Assembly (NCBI GenBank): GCA_018901555.1
Contig: JAHIER010000041.1
Coordinates: 1-12,252 of the forward strand
Length of the DNA stretch: 12,252 bases
Source of the DNA: Patescibacteria group bacterium
Lineage (GTDB): Bacteria; Patescibacteriota; Minisyncoccia; UBA9983
Direction of reading: 5' to 3'
The notes under the pieces were generated by a model. It worked only from the letters and a program-made list of their open reading frames with translations, did not search any database and was not told the origin of the DNA. This document shows positions 6,042-11,652 of the stretch, piece by piece. Each line of letters begins with the position of its first letter. The stretch's first letter is position 1. The position numbers were made by a program, and so were the translations under genes.

Positions 6042-6566
6042 CTAAAATCCTAATAATTTTGTGATCGTTGTTATTAATGACTCTTCGATTTTTTGTTCTG
6101 GCAAAAATTTTAAAAGAAGATTTCTGATAGCTGTTGGATCGGTGTCGCCGAGCATAATAGTAATATGAGGCATTACTGTTTTTTTAGATTCAATAATTAA
6201 TTCTTTTCTTTGCGGGGGACTATAGTTTACCCAGAAAGATTTTAAATCTTCATAATAATATATTCGTTCAGAAATTTTTACTCCTCCCGGTCCAATTGAA
6301 AAAGAAATAATTTTTGGTTTTCTGGCGGAATAAAGAATTAAAGAAAAACCTCCGATTAAAATCAAAATTGCCAGAAGAAGATTTTTAAAAATAATAGCCA
6401 CAAAAATAAAAGCTACTCCAATAATTCCCATTGTCCAAAACCAATCAGAAGTTTTTTTTCTAAATTCATATTCCGGCGCCTGCCAAACTATTTCTTGAGA
6501 TTGAGATTGAGATTGTGGCTGTGCAATTTCTGTTTCTGCCTTTTTGTTTATTATTATATCTGGCAT
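6042..6566 (-). CDS. Conserved two-TM membrane protein of unknown function
   Basis: A 174-residue protein. The cytoplasmic N-terminus contains an SQ repeat (18-24) and the motif WQAPEYEFRKKTSDWFW (28-44). A tight pair of membrane helices follows at about 45-60 and 62-80, separated by KN. The remaining 95 residues alternate beta-strands (SFSIGPGGVKISER, YEDLKSFWVNY, ELIIESKK, HITIMLG) and end in a helix, reminiscent of a PH-like domain found in many small two-TM bacterial proteins. The start is 5 nt after the pilin stop, so they probably form one transcript. A role alongside pili or secretion is only suggested by position. It ends with TAG. I do not know a functional name for it. Confidence 0.7.
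   Translation of the reverse strand: MPDIIINKKAETEIAQPQSQSQSQEIVWQAPEYEFRKKTSDWFWTMGIIGVAFIFVAIIFKNLLLAILILIGGFSLILYSARKPKIISFSIGPGGVKISERIYYYEDLKSFWVNYSPPQRKELIIESKKTVMPHITIMLGDTDPTAIRNLLLKFLPEQKIEESLITTITKLLGF
6495..6515. repeat. Hexanucleotide tandem repeat encoding Gln-Ser
   Basis: TTGAGA is repeated three and a half times on the plus strand, encoding QSQSQSQ (residues 18-24) of the minus-strand membrane protein. Units are identical and in frame, so copy-number changes would only lengthen or shorten the N-terminal tail. Confidence 0.85.
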
Positions 6567-6571
6567 TTGAA

Positions 6572-6985
6572 TTAAGGTTGCATTGTATGCGCTCCGACAG
6601 AATAACCTTGAATAGAGCCGGTCTCCAGATAAAAAGATAAAACATAATCTAATCCGCTGGATGAGAAGTATTGATAAATATAATTGCCAGAATCTAAAGG
6701 GTCTGTAATTGCGGCTGGCATGAAATTTTCATTAATCAAAGAAGTAGAAATCGTATCTGCGCCGTCAAGGTGGATAACAGGATTGGCTGTTGGGAAATTA
6801 CGATGAACGCTGTAATAAAGATTCAAGGCATTAGAAATTTGCTTTAAGTCTTCCATTCTTCTGGAATCTCGGCTTTTTGCCTTTGCGCCAGAAAAACTTA
6901 TAGTTATTAAAGCCACTATCATGCCAATAATGGCCACAGTCACCATTAATTCTACAATAGTAAAACCTTGTTTTTTATTTTCCAT
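6572..6985 (-). CDS. Type IV pilin-like protein (prepilin)
   Basis: A 137-residue prepilin with a short basic leader MENKKQG and the prepilin peptidase site G|FTIVE: Gly at -1, Phe at +1 and Glu at +5. A hydrophobic helix follows (LMVTVAIIGMIVALITISF) that serves as export signal and assembly stem. Then come KAKSRDSRRMEDLKQISNALNLYY, the usual alpha-helix continuation, and a small globular part with TDPLDSGNYIYQY. The family is matured at the inner membrane and polymerised into pili or pseudopili. The frame extends back to a TTG at 7003, but a TATAAT at 6995-7000 lies in that stretch and a weak AAAAGG precedes the ATG at 6985, so the later start is preferred. No assembly ATPase or peptidase gene is in the window. 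Major versus minor pilin cannot be told. Confidence 0.88.
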   Translation of the reverse strand: MENKKQGFTIVELMVTVAIIGMIVALITISFSGAKAKSRDSRRMEDLKQISNALNLYYSVHRNFPTANPVIHLDGADTISTSLINENFMPAAITDPLDSGNYIYQYFSSSGLDYVLSFYLETGSIQGYSVGAHTMQP

Positions 6986-6994
6986 ATGCCTTTT

Positions 6995-7000
6995 ATTATA
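6995..7000 (-). promoter_or_regulatory. Predicted pilin -10 box (TATAAT)
   Basis: A perfect TATAAT on the minus strand, 9 nt before the chosen pilin ATG. The best -35 candidate, TGTACT, is weak (18-nt spacer). Transcription would start within a few bases of the ATG, overlapping the AAAAGG, so ribosome binding probably does not depend on a normal leader. Confidence 0.5.
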
Positions 7001-7026
7001 CAATATTTAATTTAAAAAAGTACACC

Positions 7027-7045
7027 ACCGACCCGTAGGGTCGGT
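7027..7045 (-). terminator. Hairpin palindrome after tRNA-Ser, possible terminator
   Basis: ACCGACCC (7027-7034) and GGGTCGGT (7038-7045) form a perfect 8-bp stem around a 3-nt loop. It lies 12 nt beyond the 3' end of tRNA-Ser. In the minus direction a TTTTTT run follows, but only after about 8 nt, further than in a standard intrinsic terminator. The same short-loop palindrome design occurs in holA and murE, so it may be a dispersed palindrome that also terminates transcription. Confidence 0.5.
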
Positions 7046-7057
7046 AAAATGTCAAAA

Positions 7058-7144
7058 CGGAGGGGGCGAGATTCGAACTCGCGAGGAGCTTGCACCCCTA
7101 ACAGTTTTCAAGACTGCCGCCTTCAACCGCTCAGCCACCCCTCC
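7058..7144 (-). tRNA. tRNA-Ser (anticodon TGA)
   Basis: The minus strand gives an 87-nt class II tRNA. The acceptor GGAGGGG pairs with CCCCTCC; the D arm GGCTGAGCGGTTGAAGG is typical of tRNA-Ser. The anticodon stem GCAGT/ACTGT encloses CTTGAAA (anticodon TGA, codon UCA and others). A long variable arm (AGGGGTGCAAGCTCCT region) is followed by T arm GCGAG-TTCGAAT-CTCGC. The discriminator is G, as expected for serine. No CCA is encoded. The gene starts 3 nt after the stop of rpmB and is probably cut from the same transcript. Confidence 0.95.
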
Positions 7145-7147
7145 AGA

Positions 7148-7369
7148 TTATTTTTTCTTTTTTAGATGCAAACCTTTTTTTAAACAAGAAGTACAGATTT
7201 TTATTCTTTTTCCACAAGTCTTGTCTGAGCAAGCAGGAAGCTGAGCCCATTGCAGATTGGGGTACCTTTTCTTTTTGCCAGTCGGATTAAATTGAGTAGC
7301 GCGCACCCTATTACTGTATTTTCCGCCGGTAATTGTTTTTTTATCGCAAATTGGGCATTGTTTTACCAT
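7148..7369 (-). CDS. rpmB: Large ribosomal subunit protein L28
   Basis: A 73-residue basic protein recognisable as L28 from the N-terminal CPICDKKTITGGKYSNRVRAT, the central FNPTGKKKRYPNLQ and the C-terminal GKRIKICTSCLKKG. Cysteine pairs C5/C8 and C59/C62 are the zinc-binding set of C+ type L28. Two extra cysteines, C47 and C52, lie just before the second pair. L28 sits near the E-site side of the 50S subunit. The gene has no Shine-Dalgarno. A possible -10 (TATAAC) lies 11 nt upstream of its ATG, overlapping the -10 of the divergent protease gene. tRNA-Ser follows after 3 nt. Confidence 0.93.
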   Translation of the reverse strand: MVKQCPICDKKTITGGKYSNRVRATQFNPTGKKKRYPNLQWAQLPACSDKTCGKRIKICTSCLKKGLHLKKKK

Positions 7370-7379
7370 AATTATTTTA

Positions 7380-7388
7380 TGTTATAAT
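7380..7388 (+). promoter_or_regulatory. Predicted M50 peptidase promoter, overlapping a divergent rpmB -10
   Basis: TGT TATAAT is a consensus extended -10, 13 nt before the peptidase ATG at 7402; a weak TTGTTT lies 19 nt upstream of it. On the opposite strand TATAAC (7386-7381) lies 11 nt before the rpmB ATG. The shared TTATAA core is self-complementary, so one site could fire both ways. Prediction from sequence only. Confidence 0.55.
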
Positions 7389-7401
7389 AAAAATTATTCA
7401 T

Positions 7402-8025
7402 ATGCAAGGAATTGATATTTTATTTGCTGTTGTTGTTTTGATAATGTCAGTGGTAATTCATGAGGTTTCTCACGGCTTTACAGCAAATTTATTAGGTGAT
7501 CCTACGGCTAAATATGCCGGCCGGCTTACTTTAAATCCAATTAAACATTTAGATCCAATGGGTTCAGTTATTTTCCCATTGTTGTTGGTGGTTTTTCATT
7601 CGCCGGTTATTTTTGGATGGGCCAAACCAGTGCCTTATAATCCTTATAATTTAAGAAATCAAAAATGGGGAGCAGGATTAGTTGCAGTTTCAGGTCCTTT
7701 GTCTAATTTTTTAATCGCTATTTTTTTTGGATTACTAATTCGTTTTTCTTCGTCATTAAGTTTCCTGCCTTTTTCTTTTTTCGACATCTCTTCTTTGATC
7801 GTTGTAATTAATCTTGTTTTGGGCGTTTTTAATTTGGTTCCAATTCCTCCACTTGACGGTTCCAAGGTTTTGTTTTCTTTTTTGCCATATAATTGGCACA
7901 AAGTGGAAATTTTTATGGAAAGATACGGAATTTTTGCTCTTTTGGTATTTATTTTCTTTTTTCTTGAATTCCTCTTCCCAATTGTAGAATTTTTGTTTAG
8001 AATAATAACTGGAATGAATTTTTAA
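7402..8025 (+). CDS. Site-2-protease family zinc metallopeptidase (M50)
   Basis: A 207-residue polytopic protein with the intramembrane zinc site HEVSH at 20-24 inside the first helix. The third ligand motif is NLVPIPPLDGSKVLF (144-158, D152) in a later helix. Between them is AKPVPYNPYNLRNQKWGAGLVAVSGPLSNFLIA, the standard middle segment of short S2P proteins. Five to six membrane helices are visible and there is no PDZ domain, so it belongs to the short SREBPP/YwhC-like group rather than the RseP group. Such enzymes cleave membrane-embedded substrates, for example anti-sigma factors or signal remnants, but no substrate is evident. The start fits an extended -10 immediately upstream. The small SD-led gene follows after 14 nt. 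Confidence 0.93.
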   Translation: MQGIDILFAVVVLIMSVVIHEVSHGFTANLLGDPTAKYAGRLTLNPIKHLDPMGSVIFPLLLVVFHSPVIFGWAKPVPYNPYNLRNQKWGAGLVAVSGPLSNFLIAIFFGLLIRFSSSLSFLPFSFFDISSLIVVINLVLGVFNLVPIPPLDGSKVLFSFLPYNWHKVEIFMERYGIFALLVFIFFFLEFLFPIVEFLFRIITGMNF

Positions 8026-8027
8026 TA

Positions 8028-8036
8028 AAGGGAGGT
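8028..8036 (+). promoter_or_regulatory. Strong Shine-Dalgarno of the small ORF at 8040
   Basis: AAGGGAGGT contains GGAGGT, near-perfect complementarity to the usual 16S 3' end, with about 4 nt from GGAGG to the ATG. It is the only canonical Shine-Dalgarno I see before any gene in this window and it fixes the start at 8040 rather than the inner ATG at residue 7. Confidence 0.8.
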
Positions 8037-8039
8037 CTT

Positions 8040-8294
8040 ATGAATGGTTTGCCTGACATGGAAAAGAATATAAGTTTTTTGCAAGAAATAAAAAATATAT
8101 TACCATGTTGTTTTGACGGCAAAGAAATAAAAACCCAGGAATTGTGCAGGGAATTTGATTGTCCATTGGTAGAGTTATTTAGAAACAATATTGGCACCAT
8201 AGGATTAAGGCAATCAGTAGAATTGAAGGTGTGTGATCTTTTAGAAAAATTAAGAAAAGACTGGGAAGTAAAAAAAATGAGGGTAAGAGTATAA
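8040..8294 (+). CDS. Small hypothetical protein with strong ribosome binding site
   Basis: An 84-residue protein I do not recognise. It is predicted mostly helical and soluble, with five cysteines (23, 24, 36, 41, 65). The CC pair and CREFDC could bind metal, but there is no classic zinc-finger spacing. The middle part (LCREFDCPLVELFRNNIG) and the basic C-terminus (KLRKDWEVKKMRVRV) could suit nucleic acid binding; that is a guess. It follows the M50 peptidase by 14 nt with an excellent Shine-Dalgarno, and its last codons form the 5' arm of a terminator. So it is the last gene of a two-gene unit. Coding status is well supported by the SD, the length and clean fit between neighbours. Confidence 0.7.
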   Translation: MNGLPDMEKNISFLQEIKNILPCCFDGKEIKTQELCREFDCPLVELFRNNIGTIGLRQSVELKVCDLLEKLRKDWEVKKMRVRV

Positions 8295-8328
8295 TTAAAT
8301 TAATTACTTGACCCTCTTTTTTATTTTT
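8279..8328 (+). terminator. Intrinsic terminator before rpsL
   Basis: GAGGGT (8279-8284, extended with a bulge by AAG) pairs with CTTGACCCTC (8307-8316), and the AT-rich loop (TAATTAAATTAATTA region) can fold further. TTTTTTATTTTT follows directly. The 5' arm is the end of the small ORF, and the 3' arm contains the TTGACC -35 of rpsL. Confidence 0.7.
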
Positions 8329-8336
8329 GCTAGTCT
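8308..8336 (+). promoter_or_regulatory. Predicted rpsL (str operon) promoter
   Basis: TTGACC (8308-8313), a 17-nt spacer, and TAGTCT (8331-8336) preceded by TGC give an extended -10 promoter. The ATG follows the -10 by 10 nt, so the leader would be only about 3-4 nt. The -35 lies within the 3' arm of the upstream terminator. Confidence 0.6.
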
Positions 8337-8346
8337 TTAATTTGTT

Positions 8347-8757
8347 ATGTCAACGATTAATCAGTTGGTAAAAAAGGGAAGAAAGAAGGTTGCTAAAAGA
8401 TCAAAAGCGGTGGCTCTCCAGCGCGGTTTTAATATTAAAAAAAATAAGCCGATTTTTTATTCAGCGCCATTTAAGCGAGGAGTCTGTATTAATGTAAAAA
8501 CAGTAACTCCCAAAAAACCAAACTCTGCCTTAAGAAAAGTTGCTAGAGTTCGTTTGACCAATGGCATGGAAGTGACTGCTTATATTCCCGGTATAGGCCA
8601 TAATCTCCAAGAACACTCCGTAGTAATTATCAGGGGCGGAAGAGTTAAAGATTTGCCGGGAGTTAGATATCATATTGTCAGAGGAATTTTAGATACTAGC
8701 GGAGTAGAGAATAGGAAACAGCAGAGAAGCAAATACGGAGCCAAAAGGCCTAAATAA
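8347..8757 (+). CDS. rpsL: Small ribosomal subunit protein S12
   Basis: A 136-residue S12, recognised by MSTINQLVKKGRKKV, TPKKPNSALRKVARVRLTNG (54-73), GHNLQEHSVVIIRGGRVKDLPGVRYHIVRG and the ending RSKYGAKRPK. S12 lies at the decoding centre and monitors codon-anticodon pairing. Both lysines of TPKKPNS and the RVKDLPG loop have the wild-type residues, so no streptomycin-resistance substitution is seen at these positions. Compared with E. coli S12 there are about a dozen extra residues between 22 and 42 (around RGFNIKKNKPIFYSAPF) just before KRGVC. First gene of the str operon; rpsG follows after 2 nt. No Shine-Dalgarno. Confidence 0.97.
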   Translation: MSTINQLVKKGRKKVAKRSKAVALQRGFNIKKNKPIFYSAPFKRGVCINVKTVTPKKPNSALRKVARVRLTNGMEVTAYIPGIGHNLQEHSVVIIRGGRVKDLPGVRYHIVRGILDTSGVENRKQQRSKYGAKRPK

Positions 8758-8759
8758 TT

Positions 8760-9230
8760 ATGAGAAGAAAAATTAAATCAAAAAATGAAATAAAGCCCGA
8801 GTCTGTGTATAATTCTCTTTTATTGGAGAAGTTTATTAATTATGTAATGAAAGACGGGAAAAAATCTTTGGCCAGAAAAATAGTTTATCAAACCATTGAT
8901 CAAATAAAAAAACAAACAAAAGCAGAAAATCCTTTAGAAATTTTTGAATTAGCGATAAAAAATACTTCTCCATTACTAGAAGTTAAATCAAGAAGAATTG
9001 GAGGGGCTAATTATCAGGTGCCCATTGAAGTTCGTCCAGAAAGAAAAACAACTTTGGCCATAAGATGGATTTTGGAAGGAGCTCGAGCAAAAAAAGGATC
9101 TAATATGGTAAAAATTTTAACAGAAGAATTAATCGCTGCCTCAAAAAACGAAGGAATAGCAATTAAAAAGAAAGAAAATGTTCACAAGATGGCAGAAGCT
9201 AACAGAGCTTTTGCGCATTTTGCCTGGTAA
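8760..9230 (+). CDS. rpsG: Small ribosomal subunit protein S7
   Basis: A 156-residue S7, close to the family norm, with LLEKFINYVMKDGKKSLARKIVY in the N-terminal part. The signature GGANYQVPIEVRPERKTTLAIRW lies at about 81-103. The C-terminal helices carry EGIAIKKKENVHKMAEANRAFAHFAW. S7 nucleates assembly of the 30S head and lines the E site. It starts 2 nt after rpsL and ends 6 nt before fusA, so it is co-transcribed. No Shine-Dalgarno is visible between the genes, which suggests coupling or reinitiation. Confidence 0.97.
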   Translation: MRRKIKSKNEIKPESVYNSLLLEKFINYVMKDGKKSLARKIVYQTIDQIKKQTKAENPLEIFELAIKNTSPLLEVKSRRIGGANYQVPIEVRPERKTTLAIRWILEGARAKKGSNMVKILTEELIAASKNEGIAIKKKENVHKMAEANRAFAHFAW

Positions 9231-9236
9231 TAATTA

Positions 9237-11336
9237 ATGAGAATTTATCCTATAGAAAAAACGCGCGATATTGGAATTGTTGCGCATATAGATGCAGGAA
9301 AAACAACCGTAAGCGAGCGGGTTCTTTTTTATACTGGCGTTTCTCATAAAATCGGCGAAGTGCATGAAGGCGCGGCTATTATGGATTGGATGGAACAGGA
9401 AAGAGAAAGAGGAATTACTATTACTTCTGCGGCTACCACTTGTTTTTGGATTCCGACCTATCACGGCAATGATAAAAGTTTTGAACACCGTATTAATATT
9501 ATTGATACTCCTGGCCATGTGGATTTTACGATGGAAGTAGAAAGATCTTTGCGCGTGCTTGATGGCGCAGTTGTTGTTTTTGACGGCGTTTCCGGAGTGG
9601 AGCCACAATCTGAAACAGTTTGGCGCCAGGCAGATAAATATGAAGTTCCGCGAATTTGTTTTATAAATAAATTAGACAGAATGGGGGCAAGCTTTGAAAA
9701 AAGTTTTCAGTCAATTTTAGACCGCCTTACTCTTAATGCTATAAAAATGCAAATTCCCATTGGCTTAGAAGAAAATCATAAAGGTGTTATTGATCTGCTT
9801 AATCAAAAAGCAATTTATTTTGAAGGCAAGTTTGGCGAAGTCATTAGGGAAGATGAAATACCAGCTGACTTTAAGCCTGAAACAGAAAAATCAAGAAAAG
9901 AATTAGTGGAAAAAATTGTTGAGAAAGATGAAAAATTAATGGAAGAATATTTGGGAGGCAAGGAAATTTCTGTTGAGGAATTAAAAAGAGTTTTAAGAAA
10001 AGCAGTTATAAATTACGAATTAGTTCCAGTTTTTTGCGGTTCTGCTTTAAAAAATAAAGGTGTTCAATTAGTACTTGACGCAGTTATTGATTATTTACCA
10101 AGCCCGCTCGATCTTCCTCCAATTGAAGCTCATGATTTTAAAACTGATGAGAAGATTTTAATTGAGCCTAAAGATGAATCTCCTTTTTCCGCGCTGGCCT
10201 TTAAACTGCAAACTGATCCTTATGTTGGCCAGCTTACTTATTTTCGTGTTTATTCTGGATTCCTTGAGGCTGGTTCATATGTTTTTAATACTACTACTGG
10301 CAACAAAGAAAGAGTGGGAAGAATTTTAAGAATGCATGCGAATGATCGTGAAGAAGTTAAAGAAGTTTACGCCGGAGAGATTGCAGCTATTATCGGATTA
10401 AAAGACACGCGAACAGGCGATACTCTTTGCGCCATAGAAAGGCCGGTTGTTCTTGAAAAAATTGAATTTCCTGAACCGGTTGTATCTTTGCGTATTGAAC
10501 CAAAAACGAAAGCAGATCAGGAAAAAATGGGTATTGCTTTGCGCAGGCTTTCTGAAGAAGATCCGACTTTTAGAATTAAATCCGATCAGGAAACTTTTGA
10601 AACAATTATTTCCGGCATGGGTGAATTGCATTTGGAAATTATTGTGGACAGAATGAAAAGGGAATTTAAAGTTGAAGCCAATGTTGGTAAACCGCAAGTG
10701 GCTTACAAAGAAACTGTAGCAGGCTCTTCAGAGGCAGAAGGAAAATATATCAGACAATCAGGAGGCCGTGGTCAATACGGACATGTAAAAATAAAAATTG
10801 ATCCCAAGGAAAGAGGAGAAGGTTTTGAATTTGTTAGTTCTATAAGAGGAGGCGTTATTCCTTCTGAATATATTCCGGCCGCGGAAAAGGGCATAAAAGA
10901 AGCAATGGAAAAAGGAGTTTTGGCGGGTTATCAATTGGTTGATATGAGAGTGGAGCTTTACGACGGTTCTTATCATGAAGTTGATTCATCAGAAGCTGCT
11001 TTTAAAATTGCCGCTTCTATGGCTTTGCAAGATGGTGTGAGAAAAGCTAAACCAGTTTTACTTGAACCTATTATGAAGGTAGAGGTAATTGTGCCGGAGA
11101 AATTTTTGGGCGATATAACAGGCAATTTAAGTTCCAAGCGCGGGCAGATTGAAGAAATGGGCGAGCGCGGAGGATTGCGCACCATTAAATCCAAAGTTCC
11201 TCTTTCAGAAATGTTTGGCTATGTAACTTCTTTGCGTTCTATGACTGAAGGCCGTGGCACTTATACTATGGAATTTGATCATTACGCTATAATTCCCAAC
11301 AACATTGCTCAAATCATAATTGAAGGCAAGAAATAG
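9237..11336 (+). CDS. fusA: Elongation factor G
   Basis: A 699-residue translational GTPase that drives ribosomal translocation and, with RRF, recycling. The GTPase motifs are AHIDAGKT (16-23), RGITI (58-62), DTPGH (90-94), NKLD (144-147) and CGSALK. Domain III carries FRIKSDQETFETIISGMGELHLE. Domain IV has GGRGQYGHVKIK and the tip loop SYHEVDSSE with H580. Domain V includes EKFLGDITGNLSSKRGQIEEM and ends after YTMEFDHYAIIP. All five domains are complete and there is no frameshift. It is the third gene of the str operon and ends with TAG. tuf does not follow directly; a two-gene module with its own promoter intervenes. Confidence 0.98.
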   Translation: MRIYPIEKTRDIGIVAHIDAGKTTVSERVLFYTGVSHKIGEVHEGAAIMDWMEQERERGITITSAATTCFWIPTYHGNDKSFEHRINIIDTPGHVDFTMEVERSLRVLDGAVVVFDGVSGVEPQSETVWRQADKYEVPRICFINKLDRMGASFEKSFQSILDRLTLNAIKMQIPIGLEENHKGVIDLLNQKAIYFEGKFGEVIREDEIPADFKPETEKSRKELVEKIVEKDEKLMEEYLGGKEISVEELKRVLRKAVINYELVPVFCGSALKNKGVQLVLDAVIDYLPSPLDLPPIEAHDFKTDEKILIEPKDESPFSALAFKLQTDPYVGQLTYFRVYSGFLEAGSYVFNTTTGNKERVGRILRMHANDREEVKEVYAGEIAAIIGLKDTRTGDTLCAIERPVVLEKIEFPEPVVSLRIEPKTKADQEKMGIALRRLSEEDPTFRIKSDQETFETIISGMGELHLEIIVDRMKREFKVEANVGKPQVAYKETVAGSSEAEGKYIRQSGGRGQYGHVKIKIDPKERGEGFEFVSSIRGGVIPSEYIPAAEKGIKEAMEKGVLAGYQLVDMRVELYDGSYHEVDSSEAAFKIAASMALQDGVRKAKPVLLEPIMKVEVIVPEKFLGDITGNLSSKRGQIEEMGERGGLRTIKSKVPLSEMFGYVTSLRSMTEGRGTYTMEFDHYAIIPNNIAQIIIEGKK

Positions 11337-11355
11337 TGTTTTTGTTTTGAAAATG

Positions 11356-11364
11356 TGATAAGAT
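11356..11364 (+). promoter_or_regulatory. Possible extended -10 after fusA
   Basis: TGA TAAGAT lies 7 nt before the ATG of a 22-codon ORF, the same spacing as the -10/ATG distance of the DUF5678 gene downstream. No good -35 box is present at the expected position. Confidence 0.35.
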
Positions 11365-11371
11365 AGACAAT

Positions 11372-11440
11372 ATGAAGAATATGGGTTTGAATTTAAATAT
11401 TCCCAACTATTTGCGATTTGTTTTTAATTTGGTAATATAA
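11372..11440 (+). CDS. Possible 22-residue small ORF in the fusA-DUF5678 gap
   Basis: ATG to TAA gives 22 residues, starting MKNMGLNLNIP and ending with a hydrophobic FVFNLVI. It has a possible extended -10 ending 7 nt upstream, which would make it leaderless, and stops 5 nt before the DUF5678 ATG. No Shine-Dalgarno. The promoter proposed for the DUF5678 gene lies within it. It could be a leader peptide or, just as likely, a chance ORF; there is no homology I recognise. Confidence 0.2.
   Translation: MKNMGLNLNIPNYLRFVFNLVI
11411..11438 (+). promoter_or_regulatory. Predicted promoter of the DUF5678-retropepsin module
   Basis: TTGCGA (11411-11416), a 16-nt spacer and TAATAT (11433-11438) precede the ATG at 11446 by 7 nt, predicting a transcript that begins at or next to the start codon. 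This would let the module be expressed independently of the str operon. Confidence 0.5.
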
Positions 11441-11445
11441 AGTAT

Positions 11446-11652
11446 ATGAGAAAAACATCTAAAATTCCCGTTATTGATGTTAAGAAATACGGCGGCAAGC
11501 AGGTGGCAATTGTAGACGGCAAAATTGCTGCTTCAGGACGTACATTAGAGGAAGTAATTCAAATAGTGAAAAAACGGATTCCTTCAAAACCCCTTAATGA
11601 AATTCGGATTTTTTCTGTGCCAAAAACATTGGCGGTGATTTATTATGTTTAA
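11446..11652 (+). CDS. DUF5678-like small protein
   Basis: A 68-residue protein with the pattern KYGGKQVAIVDGKIAASGRTLEEVIQIVKKR (14-44) and a closing IRIFSVPKTLAVIYYV. This is the short beta-beta-alpha-beta arrangement I associate with the DUF5678 family (core: Y-G-G-K-x-V-A-x-V-x-G-x-V/I-x-x-S-G). These proteins are commonly encoded next to a retropepsin-like gene, as here: the ATG of the next gene lies 8 nt inside its stop (ATGTTTAA). No function is established. A protein partner or antitoxin-like role is a guess from the tight coupling. It sits in the gap between fusA and tuf. Confidence 0.75.
   Translation: MRKTSKIPVIDVKKYGGKQVAIVDGKIAASGRTLEEVIQIVKKRIPSKPLNEIRIFSVPKTLAVIYYV

Noticed and set aside
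6986..7003. Upstream TTG start for the pilin, six residues longer
   Set aside because: A perfect TATAAT lies within the added stretch and the shorter leader MENKKQG is a typical prepilin leader.
1944..7144. tRNA genes as phage or element integration sites
   Set aside because: I see no integrase, no repeated tRNA 3' ends and no foreign gene block next to the three tRNAs.
9234..9608. 124-codon minus-strand frame over the start of fusA
   Set aside because: Antisense to the highly conserved GTPase motifs of EF-G; composition and lack of any motif show it is a shadow.
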